Source: Thermophilibacter gallinarum
GTDB lineage: Bacteria > Actinomycetota > Coriobacteriia > Coriobacteriales > Atopobiaceae
Reading direction: 5' to 3'
Assembly: GCF_014982725.1 (NCBI RefSeq)
Contig: NZ_JADCJZ010000002.1
Location: 248,001 to 312,000, forward strand
DNA length: 64,000 bases
Position numbers and translations under genes: made by a program
Shown here: positions 18,055 to 25,206 of the stretch, in pieces
Layout of the letters: every line of letters starts with the position of its first letter
How positions within the stretch are numbered: position 1 is the stretch's first letter
The notes under the pieces: model-generated
The model's input: the letters and a program-made list of their open reading frames with translations, nothing else
Told to the model about the DNA's origin: nothing
The model's database searches: none

Positions 18055-18705
18055 TTAGGCCTCCTTCTCGTCGTCAGTGGCGTCCGTGCCGGCGCCGGAG
18101 GCGGGGTCAGCCCCGTCCGCTCCGCGCTCGGCGCTGCGCGCCTCGCTCACTTCGTGAGTCGCGACGGGGCTGTCCCCGTCTCCGGCGCCGGCGGTGCGGG
18201 GCCTCGAAGAGGAGGTCATCGCATACAGGTCGGCAAGGGAGGGCTTGGCGGGCTGGGGCTCGTCGGCGGCTTCGCCGGTTGCGACATCGGAGTCGTCGCC
18301 CTTCTCGGCGGGCTCGGGGGCGTCGGCGTCCGACTCGGCGGCGGCTGCGGCCTCGGCGGCCTCGCGCGCGGCCTTCTCCTCGGCGAGGCGCTTCTTGCGC
18401 TCGGCGAAGGTCTCGGCGCGCTTGGGGCGCGGGGCGTCCTCGCCCTCGGGGGCGTCGAGGTCGGCGTCCTCGTCGAGCTCGGCCGCGCGGTTGCGGGTCG
18501 GCTTCTTGGGGCTGTCGCTCAGGGCCTCGGCGGCCGGGTCCACGATGTTGGTCTGGACGACCTCAGTGAAGCCCTCCTGGGCGCTCTTGAACTGCCGCAG
18601 GGCGCGGCCGAGGGTGCGCCCCATGCCCGGCAGCTTGTCCGGGCCAAAGACCAGAAATGCGAAGAGCACGATAAGGACGAGCTCTCCCTCTCCAATGCCA
18701 AACAC
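18055..18705 (-). CDS. tatA: TatA/TatB-family translocase subunit with long acidic tail
   Basis: A 216-residue protein. Residues 1-20 form the membrane helix (MFGIGEGELVLIVLFAFLVF) followed by the FGPDKLPGMGRTLGRALRQF hinge and amphipathic helix typical of TatA/TatB. About 150 residues of charged, Ala/Glu/Asp-rich, probably disordered sequence follow, far longer than TatA (60-90 residues) and more like TatB. Start is GTG 18703-18705 after GAGGAT. The last third of the gene contains a 105-bp DNA palindrome (18088-18192), suggesting an element inserted in frame. It is followed by tatC after 3 bp. Confidence 0.88.
   Translation of the reverse strand: MFGIGEGELVLIVLFAFLVFGPDKLPGMGRTLGRALRQFKSAQEGFTEVVQTNIVDPAAEALSDSPKKPTRNRAAELDEDADLDAPEGEDAPRPKRAETFAERKKRLAEEKAAREAAEAAAAAESDADAPEPAEKGDDSDVATGEAADEPQPAKPSLADLYAMTSSSRPRTAGAGDGDSPVATHEVSEARSAERGADGADPASGAGTDATDDEKEA
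18088..18192. repeat. Imperfect palindrome inside the tatA coding region
   Basis: Arms GCCGGCGCCGGAG (18088-18100) and its complement (18180-18192) flank inner GC-rich pairs (GGGGTCAGCCCC against GGGGCTGTCCCC) and a small CTCAC-TTC-GTGAG hairpin at about 18147-18159. The GGGGCTGTCCCC core resembles the GGGGACTGTCCCC palindromes at 48018 and 55510. It encodes part of the disordered TatA tail. Confidence 0.6.
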
Positions 18706-18747
18706 CGAAGGTATCCTCCCGATTCTGTGGTCGCGTCAGCGGGCCGC

Positions 18748-19065
18748 CTAGGCCTCGCGGATGTTGAGGTCGGACTGGACGCCGAGAAGCCCGAGCACCC
18801 GGGCGACGTTGCGCTGCGGGCGCGCGACGACGAACGTCGCGCCCGCCTCGGAGACGCGGTGCGCGGCGCCCACGAGCACGCCGATGCCCGTGGAGTCGAT
18901 GTAGGGGACGTCGGCGATGTCGACGACGAGCTCGCCCGTCACGCCCTCTGCGATCTGGGCGTCGATGGCGGAGCGCAGCTCGTCGGCGCACGAGACGTCG
19001 ACCTCCCCCGCGACGCGGACGAGGCGGTCCTCGCCGGCTGCGGTCGTCGTGATCTCAAGGCTCAT
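18748..19065 (-). CDS. STAS-domain anti-sigma factor antagonist
   Basis: A 105-residue STAS domain protein of the SpoIIAA/RsbV type, which frees a sigma factor by binding its anti-sigma kinase and is switched by serine phosphorylation. The phosphorylation loop YIDSTGIGVLVG carries the Ser at about residue 59. The whole protein is the single domain. ATG 19063-19065 follows GGGAGAG. No kinase or sigma gene is adjacent; it sits between a TPR membrane protein and tatA. Confidence 0.88.
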   Translation of the reverse strand: MSLEITTTAAGEDRLVRVAGEVDVSCADELRSAIDAQIAEGVTGELVVDIADVPYIDSTGIGVLVGAAHRVSEAGATFVVARPQRNVARVLGLLGVQSDLNIREA

Positions 19066-19089
19066 GGTCTCTCCCTTCCCGCAGGCGGG

Positions 19090-19851
19090 CTACTCGCCCG
19101 TCTCCGAGGAATCGTCACTGGTGGCGTCGTCGGCGCCCTCGTCGGCATCCGCCGCCCCCGTGAGCTCGTCAACGCGGGACTGGGCGCTGGAGCCCACGCC
19201 CTGCTCGTCGTCCGGATCGAGCTCGACGGCCTTCTGGTAGGCGGCGAGGGCCTCGTCGGTCTGGCCCTGGCCCTCGTAGAGCAGGCCGAGGTCGTACCAG
19301 CCGGTCGCGTACTCGGGGTCGTCGGTCGTGAGAGCCTCGAGGTCCGCGGTCGCCGTCTCGGCGTCACCGAGGTAGTACTCGCACATGGCGCGCTCGGCGC
19401 GGGCGTCGGAGGCGTTGTCGAGCGCGAGGTAGCGGTCGTAGTAGCCGACGGCGCGCTCGACGAGCTCGGTGCCGTGGGCGGCCTCCGCGTCGTCCGCCGC
19501 GAGCATCATGACCGTGGTGCCCCACGTGGAGCACGCGCGGGCGGTGGCGAGCAGGGTCTCGGCGTTCTCGGGGTCGCCCTCGAGCTGGGACTCGAGGTCG
19601 GCCACGTAGTCCTCGTACTGGGAGTCGACGTAGTCGACGTCGTACTCGACGTTCTGGCCCTGGGTGCTCTGGAAGACCGACGCCAGCGCACCGGCGAGCG
19701 TGGAGAGGGCGAAGATCACGATGAAGACGATGACGACGGCCTTCTGGAAGGTGGAGAGCTCGCCAGGGCGACGCTCCCGCTTCTTCGCGACGGGCGTCGC
19801 CTCCGAGGCCTGCGGCCTCGTCTTCTGCTGTGTCGAACGACGCTTTGACAT
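19090..19851 (-). CDS. Membrane-anchored tetratricopeptide protein
   Basis: A 253-residue protein with a basic N-terminal tail, one membrane helix (about residues 34-58, VVIVFIVIFALSTLAGALAS) and an extracellular part with TPR-like helices (PEYATGWYDLGLLYEGQGQT, then DEALAAYQKAVELDPDD), ending in an acidic Asp/Ser tail. I chose ATG 19849-19851; a longer frame to 19905 has no ribosome site, and the chosen start has AGGGAG 11 bp upstream. It may scaffold envelope proteins next to the Tat and STAS genes; no catalytic motif is visible. Confidence 0.75.
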   Translation of the reverse strand: MSKRRSTQQKTRPQASEATPVAKKRERRPGELSTFQKAVVIVFIVIFALSTLAGALASVFQSTQGQNVEYDVDYVDSQYEDYVADLESQLEGDPENAETLLATARACSTWGTTVMMLAADDAEAAHGTELVERAVGYYDRYLALDNASDARAERAMCEYYLGDAETATADLEALTTDDPEYATGWYDLGLLYEGQGQTDEALAAYQKAVELDPDDEQGVGSSAQSRVDELTGAADADEGADDATSDDSSETGE

Positions 19852-19995
19852 CCGCGTGAGTTCTCCCTGACAACTGCCGGCGCCCGATGCGCCCACGAAA
19901 TCCAAGAGTATGCCACAGGCGCCCGCCCGCGCGGGGTCGGGCGCCCGACGCGGCGAGAATAACAGAACTTCGCCAGAGCCCGGGTGGCCGAGCGG

Positions 19996-21285
19996 CTAGG
20001 CGCGCTCCGCCTTGGCGAGACGCGCGGAGACGAGCTTGACCGCCACGACGAAGACGTCGAGCGCCTGGCCGAGCTCCTCGAGGCTCGGGTAGGTGGGGGC
20101 GATGCGGATGTTGGTGTCCTCGGGGTCCTCGCCGTAGGGCCAGGGGGCGCCGGCCGGGGTCAGCGTGACGCCGAGCTCCTTGGCGAGGCTCACGACGGCC
20201 TTGGCCGAGCCGCGCGGGCCCTCGAAGGAGACGAAGTAGCCGCCCTTGGGGTGCGTCCAGGTGGCGCAGCCCAGCTCGCCGAGGCCGGAGCTGAGCTTCT
20301 CCTCCACGAGGGCGAAGCGCGGCGCCACGAGCGCGGCGTGCCTCTTCATGTGCTCGGCGACGCCAGCGGCGTCCTTCAGGAACTTCACGTGCGCGAGCTG
20401 GGAGATCTTCTCCGGGGAGACGCGCATGGCCGAGAAGGCGCGGCGTAGCTCCGCCATGTCCGCGGGGCTCGCGGTCACCCACGCCATGCCGGAGCTGGGG
20501 AAGGTGACCTTGGCCGTTGAGGCGAACTCGTAGACGAGGTTCTTCTCGGCACCCTGCTCGGCGAGGGCGTCGAAGATGTTGAGGAGCTCGTCGCCCTCGC
20601 CGTCGAAGGTGTGGACGGCGTAGGCGTTGTCCCAGAAGATGCGGAAGTCGGGAGCGGCGGGCTTGAGGGCCGCGAAGGCGCGGACGACCTCGTCGGAGTA
20701 GGTCACGCCGGTGGGGTTGGCGTACTTGGGCACGCACCAGATGCCCTTGACCGTGGCGTCCTTCTCGACGTACTCGCGGACGACGTCCATGTCGGGACCG
20801 TCCTCGCGCATGGGGACGGGCACGTTCTTGATGCCGAAGCTCTCCGTCACGGTGAAGTGGCGGTCGTAGCCGGGCGCGGGGCAGAGGAACTTGACCTCGC
20901 CCTGCTGGCACCAGGGCTTCTCGCCGCCGATGCCGTGGACGTAGCCGTGCTCCACGCAGTCGTACATGATGTTGAGGCTCGAGGAGCCCATGACGGAGAC
21001 GTTGGCCGCGTCCACGCCGAGGAGCTCCGCCGCGAGGGCGCGCGCGGAGGGCAGGCCGTCGGGCGCTCCGTAGTTGTCGGCGTCGACGCCCTGGTCGGAG
21101 AGGTCGGAGTCGGCGGTGAGCAGGTCGAGCATGGGCTTGGAGAGCGCGGTCTGCTCGGGGCTGGGCTTGCCGCGGGCCATATCGAGCTTGAGGTCGAGGG
21201 CGCGCAGGTCGGCGGCCTGGGCCTCGAGCTCCGCGATGGCGGCGTCGAGGGCAGCGTCGGTCATGTTCTGGTAGGCGTTGGGCAT
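19996..21285 (-). CDS. Aspartate aminotransferase, subgroup Ic (MocR-like aminotransferase family)
   Basis: A 429-residue PLP-dependent fold-type I aminotransferase resembling actinobacterial AspT (subgroup Ic), which interconverts aspartate/2-oxoglutarate and oxaloacetate/glutamate. DMARGKPSPEQTALS near residue 35 is the group's signature, YANPTGVTYSDE carries the Asn contacting PLP, and EFASTAKVTFPSSGMAW has the Schiff-base Lys; IRIAPTYPS near the end carries the carboxylate-binding Arg. ATG 21283-21285 follows AGGAGGACT. It is monocistronic as far as the spacing shows. Confidence 0.88.
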   Translation of the reverse strand: MPNAYQNMTDAALDAAIAELEAQAADLRALDLKLDMARGKPSPEQTALSKPMLDLLTADSDLSDQGVDADNYGAPDGLPSARALAAELLGVDAANVSVMGSSSLNIMYDCVEHGYVHGIGGEKPWCQQGEVKFLCPAPGYDRHFTVTESFGIKNVPVPMREDGPDMDVVREYVEKDATVKGIWCVPKYANPTGVTYSDEVVRAFAALKPAAPDFRIFWDNAYAVHTFDGEGDELLNIFDALAEQGAEKNLVYEFASTAKVTFPSSGMAWVTASPADMAELRRAFSAMRVSPEKISQLAHVKFLKDAAGVAEHMKRHAALVAPRFALVEEKLSSGLGELGCATWTHPKGGYFVSFEGPRGSAKAVVSLAKELGVTLTPAGAPWPYGEDPEDTNIRIAPTYPSLEELGQALDVFVVAVKLVSARLAKAERA

Positions 21286-21384
21286 GAGTCCTCCTCTTGG
21301 TTGGTCCCGTCTGAGTATAGAGGCAAACGGGGCCGATGCTGCTACCATGTTCCTCACGAAAAGGAACGCTTACAGGGAGGGCAC

Positions 21385-21642
21385 ATGGACATGCGCTCGG
21401 AGGACTACGGGGAGCTGCAGCGCCTGGTTGACTCCGTGTTCCCCCCGGGCGTCTCCGCTGCGGCGACGGCAAGCCGCCTCGACGTGGAGATGCGCGCGGA
21501 GATCCTGGACCTCTGCTCCGACCTCATGGAGGTCGTGGCGGCGCTGCCGCCGCGCGCCTACACCCGCCAGCGCCTCTGCGACCAGATGAACTCTATTCTC
21601 ACGGCCCGCGGCTGGGGCAACGTCTACGGGACGGTGGAGTAG
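21385..21642 (+). CDS. Small conserved hypothetical protein
   Basis: An 85-residue acidic, mainly helical protein with no recognised domain, signal or membrane segment. The start ATG 21385 has a very strong GGGAGGG site, and the frame has the strong GC3 pattern of the flanking genes, so it is very likely real. It is divergent from the aminotransferase and convergent with amiF, and is followed at once by a family-B hairpin. I cannot propose a function. Confidence 0.7.
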   Translation: MDMRSEDYGELQRLVDSVFPPGVSAAATASRLDVEMRAEILDLCSDLMEVVAALPPRAYTRQRLCDQMNSILTARGWGNVYGTVE

Positions 21643-21652
21643 CCGCGGCCTC

Positions 21653-21728
21653 GGGAGGGCAAGGTCCGGCGCTCAGACAGCTTGCCGCAAAGAGCGCGGC
21701 AAGAACTCGCGACGGACCTTGCCCTCCC
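21653..21728 (+). repeat. Family B palindrome, copy 1
   Basis: A nested hairpin: outer 16-bp arms GGGAGGGCAAGGTCCG (21653-21668) and complement (21713-21728), inner CTTGCCGC/GCGGCAAG pair. Its central part CAGACAGCTTGCCG matches the second copy at 63083-63184 (reverse complement) over about 60 bp and shares AGACAGCTTGCCG with family A. It lies 10 bp 3' of the small plus-strand gene, in the sense orientation, between two convergent genes, so it may terminate both. Confidence 0.7.
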
Positions 21729-21742
21729 CGTCCCCCGAAGGC

Positions 21743-22750
21743 CTACTCGTTGCCGAAGCGGCCGCCCGTGGTGGGGTACCCGTAGATCGAGCCGTCCTTG
21801 ATGTCCATCTCGTCCTCCCACGGCAGCCTGTAGCGGCCGGCGGCGAGGTCCTTGATGTAGGTGAGGCCGGCGTCCGGCTCGCCTCCCGGCACGGCCACAT
21901 AGCCGCGGTGGCCGAGGTTGTAGATGTTGTTCTCGAGGCCCCAGGAGAGGCGCGCGTTATCCGCGAGCTGCGGGTAGATCTCCGCCGTGACGATCTCCCA
22001 CGGGTTTCTCTGCCCCTGGACGAGCGTCGTGCCGTCGAAGTTGCAGACCTGGCCCTCGCCGAAGTAGTAGAACGTCCCGTCGTAGCCGGCCAGGTTCACC
22101 GAGACCGTGTACATGAGGTTCTGCCAGGCGTTGGAGCGGTTGGTGAGGATCCACTGGTCGTTGACCTGCGTGGAGTATCCGGAGATGCGGATGTAGACGT
22201 TGCATCCCTTGTAGGCGGCCTCGCGCGCGAGCTCGGGGATCATGCCGTCGTGGCAGATGCAGACGGCCAGCTTGGAGCCGCCGGGGCCCTCGCAGACCGG
22301 CATGCCCAGGTCGCCGGGGTACCACGGCTCGATGGGGTTCCACGGGAAGAGCTTGCGGTACTTGAGGACGATGTCTCCCGCGGGGTCGATGATGATCGCG
22401 GTGTTGTAGGGGTTCTTCGTGGGGTCGGGGTTGCGCTCCATGATGGAGAAGACGCCGTAGACGCCGGCCTCCTGGCACGCGCGCGAGAAGGCCTCGGTCT
22501 CGGGGCCGGGGATGTCGCAGAGGAACTCGTCGGTGAGCCACTTGGCGGTGTTGAGGCCCTGCGTGCTGTACTCGGGGAAGACGATCAGCTCGACGCCGGG
22601 ATAGCCGGCCTTGGTCGCCTTGAGCGTGCGCACGATGCTCTCGACCTGGCGGTCGATGTCGGCGCGGCTGTTCACCACCGGTGCGGGGAACTGGATCGCC
22701 GCCACCAGAAAGCCCATTCTCGGCTTACCCATGCTTCCGATGCTGCCCAT
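21743..22750 (-). CDS. amiF: Formamidase AmiF
   Basis: A 335-residue nitrilase-superfamily formamidase that hydrolyses formamide to ammonia and formate in the cytoplasm. The catalytic triad is visible: Glu in VFPEYSTQG, Lys in [11 protein letters not shown] and Cys in [11 protein letters not shown]. From memory the sequence is strikingly similar to Helicobacter pylori AmiF from the [10 protein letters not shown] start to the [10 protein letters not shown] end, and the length (335 against 334) agrees. ATG 22748-22750 follows GGGAGAGG. Such identity across phyla suggests either strong constraint or transfer. The palindrome AGTATTGCGCATACT at 22801-22815 upstream could be an operator. Confidence 0.93.
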   Translation of the reverse strand: MGSIGSMGKPRMGFLVAAIQFPAPVVNSRADIDRQVESIVRTLKATKAGYPGVELIVFPEYSTQGLNTAKWLTDEFLCDIPGPETEAFSRACQEAGVYGVFSIMERNPDPTKNPYNTAIIIDPAGDIVLKYRKLFPWNPIEPWYPGDLGMPVCEGPGGSKLAVCICHDGMIPELAREAAYKGCNVYIRISGYSTQVNDQWILTNRSNAWQNLMYTVSVNLAGYDGTFYYFGEGQVCNFDGTTLVQGQRNPWEIVTAEIYPQLADNARLSWGLENNIYNLGHRGYVAVPGGEPDAGLTYIKDLAAGRYRLPWEDEMDIKDGSIYGYPTTGGRFGNE

Positions 22751-22942
22751 GTCGTGCTCCTCTCCCTGTGGGTACCGAACACGACTTATGGTAGGTGAGT
22801 AGTATTGCGCATACTATATGTTGTGGTTACATCCGGGAGACGGCCCCATTTCGACGGCGGGCGGCACCAAGCCTGAACCTCCGGTTGGCGCCCTCCGGCT
22901 TGAGGCCCTTCTCGCCCGGCGGTCCCCGTGGCCCGCTTTCAT

Positions 22943-23062
22943 TTGTGCACGAGTTAGGTTATATGCCATGTGTTCGATGGCAGATGCCAACTGGGAAAAC
23001 TCCGACTCTTCCGCCGCAAAAGTGCCCCGTTTCGTCCGACGCGGAGGATAACTCGTGCACAA
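22943..23062. repeat. Intergenic long inverted repeat
   Basis: Perfect 14-bp arms TTGTGCACGAGTTA (22943-22956) and TAACTCGTGCACAA (23049-23062) are separated by 92 bp of AT-richer sequence. The size and form match the other intergenic palindromes of the window, but the arm sequence is unique here; the GTGCAC core recalls the GTGTAC of family A. Confidence 0.6.
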
Positions 23063-23084
23063 CGTGAATCGAGGCGGCGCGGGC

Positions 23085-23120
23085 GAAAAACGGCGGCGCC
23101 CGGACTCCCCGGACGCCGCC
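23085..23120 (-). terminator. Intrinsic terminator of yebC
   Basis: On the minus strand a GC-rich hairpin (GGCGGCGTCCGG and its near complement) is followed directly by GTTTTTCG, a textbook stem plus T-run, about 30 bp after the yebC stop. Confidence 0.8.
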
Positions 23121-23147
23121 GCGTCAGTCAGTGCTGCAACCTGCCGA

Positions 23148-23948
23148 CTACTCGTCCTCGGCCAGGGCCTCGGCGATCTCGTCGGTCATGTTCATGGTGT
23201 GGTAGACGTTCTGGACGTCCTCCAGCTCGTCGAGGCGGTCGACGAGGCGCTGGACCTTCTTGGCGTCAGCCACGGAGACGTCGGTCGGCGTGGTGGGGAC
23301 CATGGTGAGCTCGGAGCCCTTGACCTCGATGCCCTGGGCCTCGAGACCCTTCTGGACGTCCTGCATCTTGTCGTAGGCGGTCCAGACGATCCACTCCTCG
23401 CCGGCGTCCTCGTAGTCCTCGCCGCCGGCCTCGGCGACGGCCATCATGAACTCGTCCTCGTCGACGGCGTTCTCCTTGTCGGCGACCTTCTTGTCCTCGG
23501 ACTTGATGACCTTCTCGACGGCGATGGAGCCCTTGCGCTCGAACTGGAACGCGACGGAGCCGGAGGTGCCGAGCGAGCCGCCGGAGTGGGAGAAGGCAGA
23601 GCGCACGTCGGCGGCGGTGCGGTTCTTGTTGTCGGTCAGGCAGTCGACGTAGACGGCCACGCCGGCGGGGCCGTAGCCCTCGTAGGTGATCTCGGCGTAG
23701 TTGGCGGCGTCGGAGCCGGAGCCGAAGGCCTTGTCGATGGCGGCCTTGATCTTGGCGTTGGGCATGGAGACCATGCGCGCGCGGGCGACGGCGGCGGCGA
23801 GCGTCGCGTTGTTGTCGGGGTTGGGGTCGCCGCCGAGCTTGGCCGCAACGGTGATGTTGCGGGAGAGCTTGGAGAACAGCGACGAGCGCTTGGCGTCGAT
23901 GGCCGCCTTCTTGTGCTTGGTAGTTGCCCACTTAGAGTGTCCGGACAT
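23148..23948 (-). CDS. yebC: YebC/TACO1 family protein
   Basis: A 266-residue YebC/PmpR/TACO1 family protein. Members have been described as DNA-binding regulators and, more recently, as factors that help ribosomes pass difficult sequences. MSGHSKWATTKHKKAAIDAKR at the start (first residues quoted), NPDNNATLAAAVARA, YEGYGPAGVA and GGSLGTSGSVAF are diagnostic. ATG 23946-23948 follows AGGGGAT. It is longer than the usual 240-250 residues because of an acidic insert near residues 150-185. It ends at a clear terminator. Confidence 0.93.
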   Translation of the reverse strand: MSGHSKWATTKHKKAAIDAKRSSLFSKLSRNITVAAKLGGDPNPDNNATLAAAVARARMVSMPNAKIKAAIDKAFGSGSDAANYAEITYEGYGPAGVAVYVDCLTDNKNRTAADVRSAFSHSGGSLGTSGSVAFQFERKGSIAVEKVIKSEDKKVADKENAVDEDEFMMAVAEAGGEDYEDAGEEWIVWTAYDKMQDVQKGLEAQGIEVKGSELTMVPTTPTDVSVADAKKVQRLVDRLDELEDVQNVYHTMNMTDEIAEALAEDE

Positions 23949-24035
23949 GCGCATCCCCTTCGTTGATCCATGGCATGAAACGTGCCTACGATAGCGAAGA
24001 GCGGCCGAAATGTAAAGGGTGACGAGAAGGTGACC

Positions 24036-24740
24036 TCACAGTCCGTACTTGGCGACGACGCGCCGGATCGCGCGGCCCCACGGCAGCCAGATCGCGGCGA
24101 GAAACGCAACCGTGGCAACACTGTGCGTCACGTCGAAGGGCAGGCTGGCCGCGCAGGCGAGCAGCGCGGACTCCCAGGTGAGCGGCTGGACGTAGCCGAG
24201 GACGTGGTAGCCGTTCAGGATGAGGCCGTAGACCAGGCCGGACGCAAAGCCCCACGCGTAGAGGGCCGGCCCGCGCGAGAGCAGGTCCTTCTCGCCCAGC
24301 ACGCCGCCGACATAGCCGACGAGCCCCCAGGCGTACATCTGCCAGGGCGTCCACGGCCCCTGCCCGAAGAAGACGTTGGAGGCGAGCGCCGCCACGGCAC
24401 CCACCACAAAGCCGCTGCGCCGGCCGAGCGCCGCACCCGCGAGGATCGCGATCGCGGAGACCGGCTTGACGTCGGGAATCGGCGAGAAGAGCACGCGCCC
24501 CGCCGCCGCGACCGCCGCGAGCACCGCCGTGGGCATGAGCTGGCGCAGGGCGGGCCGGGACGCCTCGAAGCTCGCGAGCATGAGCCCCAGGGCGAGAAGC
24601 GCCACGGCGAGCGTGAGGCCAGCGGTTGCCGGCACCCCCGCAAGCGCGAGCGCGACCATGGCCGTCGGCACCGCTAGCAGGGCCGGAATCTCCAGTGCGG
24701 CGAGCGCCCGGGCCCACGGTGTTTGTCTCTCCCCCATCAT
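24036..24740 (-). CDS. ECF transporter S component (CbrT/riboflavin-type family)
   Basis: A 234-residue membrane protein with six or more helices. SPIPDVKPVSAIAILAGAALG and NVFFGQGPWTPWQMYAWGL are characteristic of S components of the ECF-ribofla_trS/CbrT type, which bind a vitamin and dock onto EcfT-EcfA. Start is ATG 24738-24740 (a second ATG follows immediately); ribosome site is weak, so the start is uncertain. The ATPase and EcfT genes lie just beyond a small opposite-strand gene, so S component and motor are close but not contiguous. A cobalamin substrate is inferred from the DUF4430 gene and candidate riboswitch nearby. Confidence 0.75.
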   Translation of the reverse strand: MMGERQTPWARALAALEIPALLAVPTAMVALALAGVPATAGLTLAVALLALGLMLASFEASRPALRQLMPTAVLAAVAAAGRVLFSPIPDVKPVSAIAILAGAALGRRSGFVVGAVAALASNVFFGQGPWTPWQMYAWGLVGYVGGVLGEKDLLSRGPALYAWGFASGLVYGLILNGYHVLGYVQPLTWESALLACAASLPFDVTHSVATVAFLAAIWLPWGRAIRRVVAKYGL

Positions 24741-24780
24741 GGGTACCAGTTTGCCATAGGCCCGCGACCGAGGAGGCACC

Positions 24781-25206
24781 ATGCTGTACATCGGCAACTT
24801 CAGCTACAACGACGACACCGACAGCAAGGACAACTACTGCCTCATGCCCATCGTCGTGGAGGCGGAGAACGCCGACGAGGCGATGGAGAAGTTCGCGGCG
24901 CACCTCCATGAGGTCCGCAAGACGTCCGACCTTCTCGACGGGGCGCACGAGATCTACCTCGACTCCCTGACCGAGCTCGAGGGCGTTCCCAGCGATCCCG
25001 TCATCTGCCAGTGGCAGAAGATCGTGCCGGCGATGGACGGCCTGTGCTCGATCACGAGCGCGCTGCCCGTGGCGGACGAGGACAGCGACCTCGCAAACGC
25101 CTACGCCTGGGGTGACGAGGACGACGAGCACGAGCACGTCGACGACCTCGAGGAGCTCGACGAGAACGAGCTCGCCGATCAGGAGCCGTTCCTGCTGTTC
25201 GAGTAG
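24781..25206 (+). CDS. Hypothetical acidic protein
   Basis: A 141-residue protein with no recognised domain. The first 105 residues look like a compact alpha/beta unit (MPIVVEAENADEAMEKFAAH resembles a ferredoxin-like strand-helix), and the last 35 are very acidic with Asp, Glu and His (DEDDEHEHVDDLEELDENE). ATG 24781 follows GAGGAGG. It is divergent from the S-component gene and overlaps the 3' end of the fused ATPase gene by 28 bp tail to tail. It separates the ECF S component from its motor genes. Function unknown. Confidence 0.7.
   Translation: MLYIGNFSYNDDTDSKDNYCLMPIVVEAENADEAMEKFAAHLHEVRKTSDLLDGAHEIYLDSLTELEGVPSDPVICQWQKIVPAMDGLCSITSALPVADEDSDLANAYAWGDEDDEHEHVDDLEELDENELADQEPFLLFE

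Larger units (their letters stand above)
22751..23147. other. 397-bp spacer with operator-like palindrome, long inverted repeat and yebC terminator
   Basis: No gene is recognised. AGTATTGCGCATACT at 22801-22815 is a 15-bp palindrome in the likely amiF promoter. A distinct long palindrome lies at 22943-23062: 14-bp arms TTGTGCACGAGTTA and its complement enclose a lower-GC core. A yebC terminator hairpin is at 23085-23120. A CTTCTCGCCCGG word lies near 22908. Confidence 0.5.

Noticed and set aside
16006-19848. A 1280-codon plus-strand open frame
   Set aside because: It is the shadow of topA, tatC, tatA and neighbours, whose own products carry clear family motifs; composition is artefactual.
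19978-20000. GGGTGGCCGAGCGGCTAGG resembling the start of a tRNA-Ser/Leu
   Set aside because: No acceptor, anticodon or T-arm follows, and the stretch is the end of the aminotransferase gene with its stop codon.
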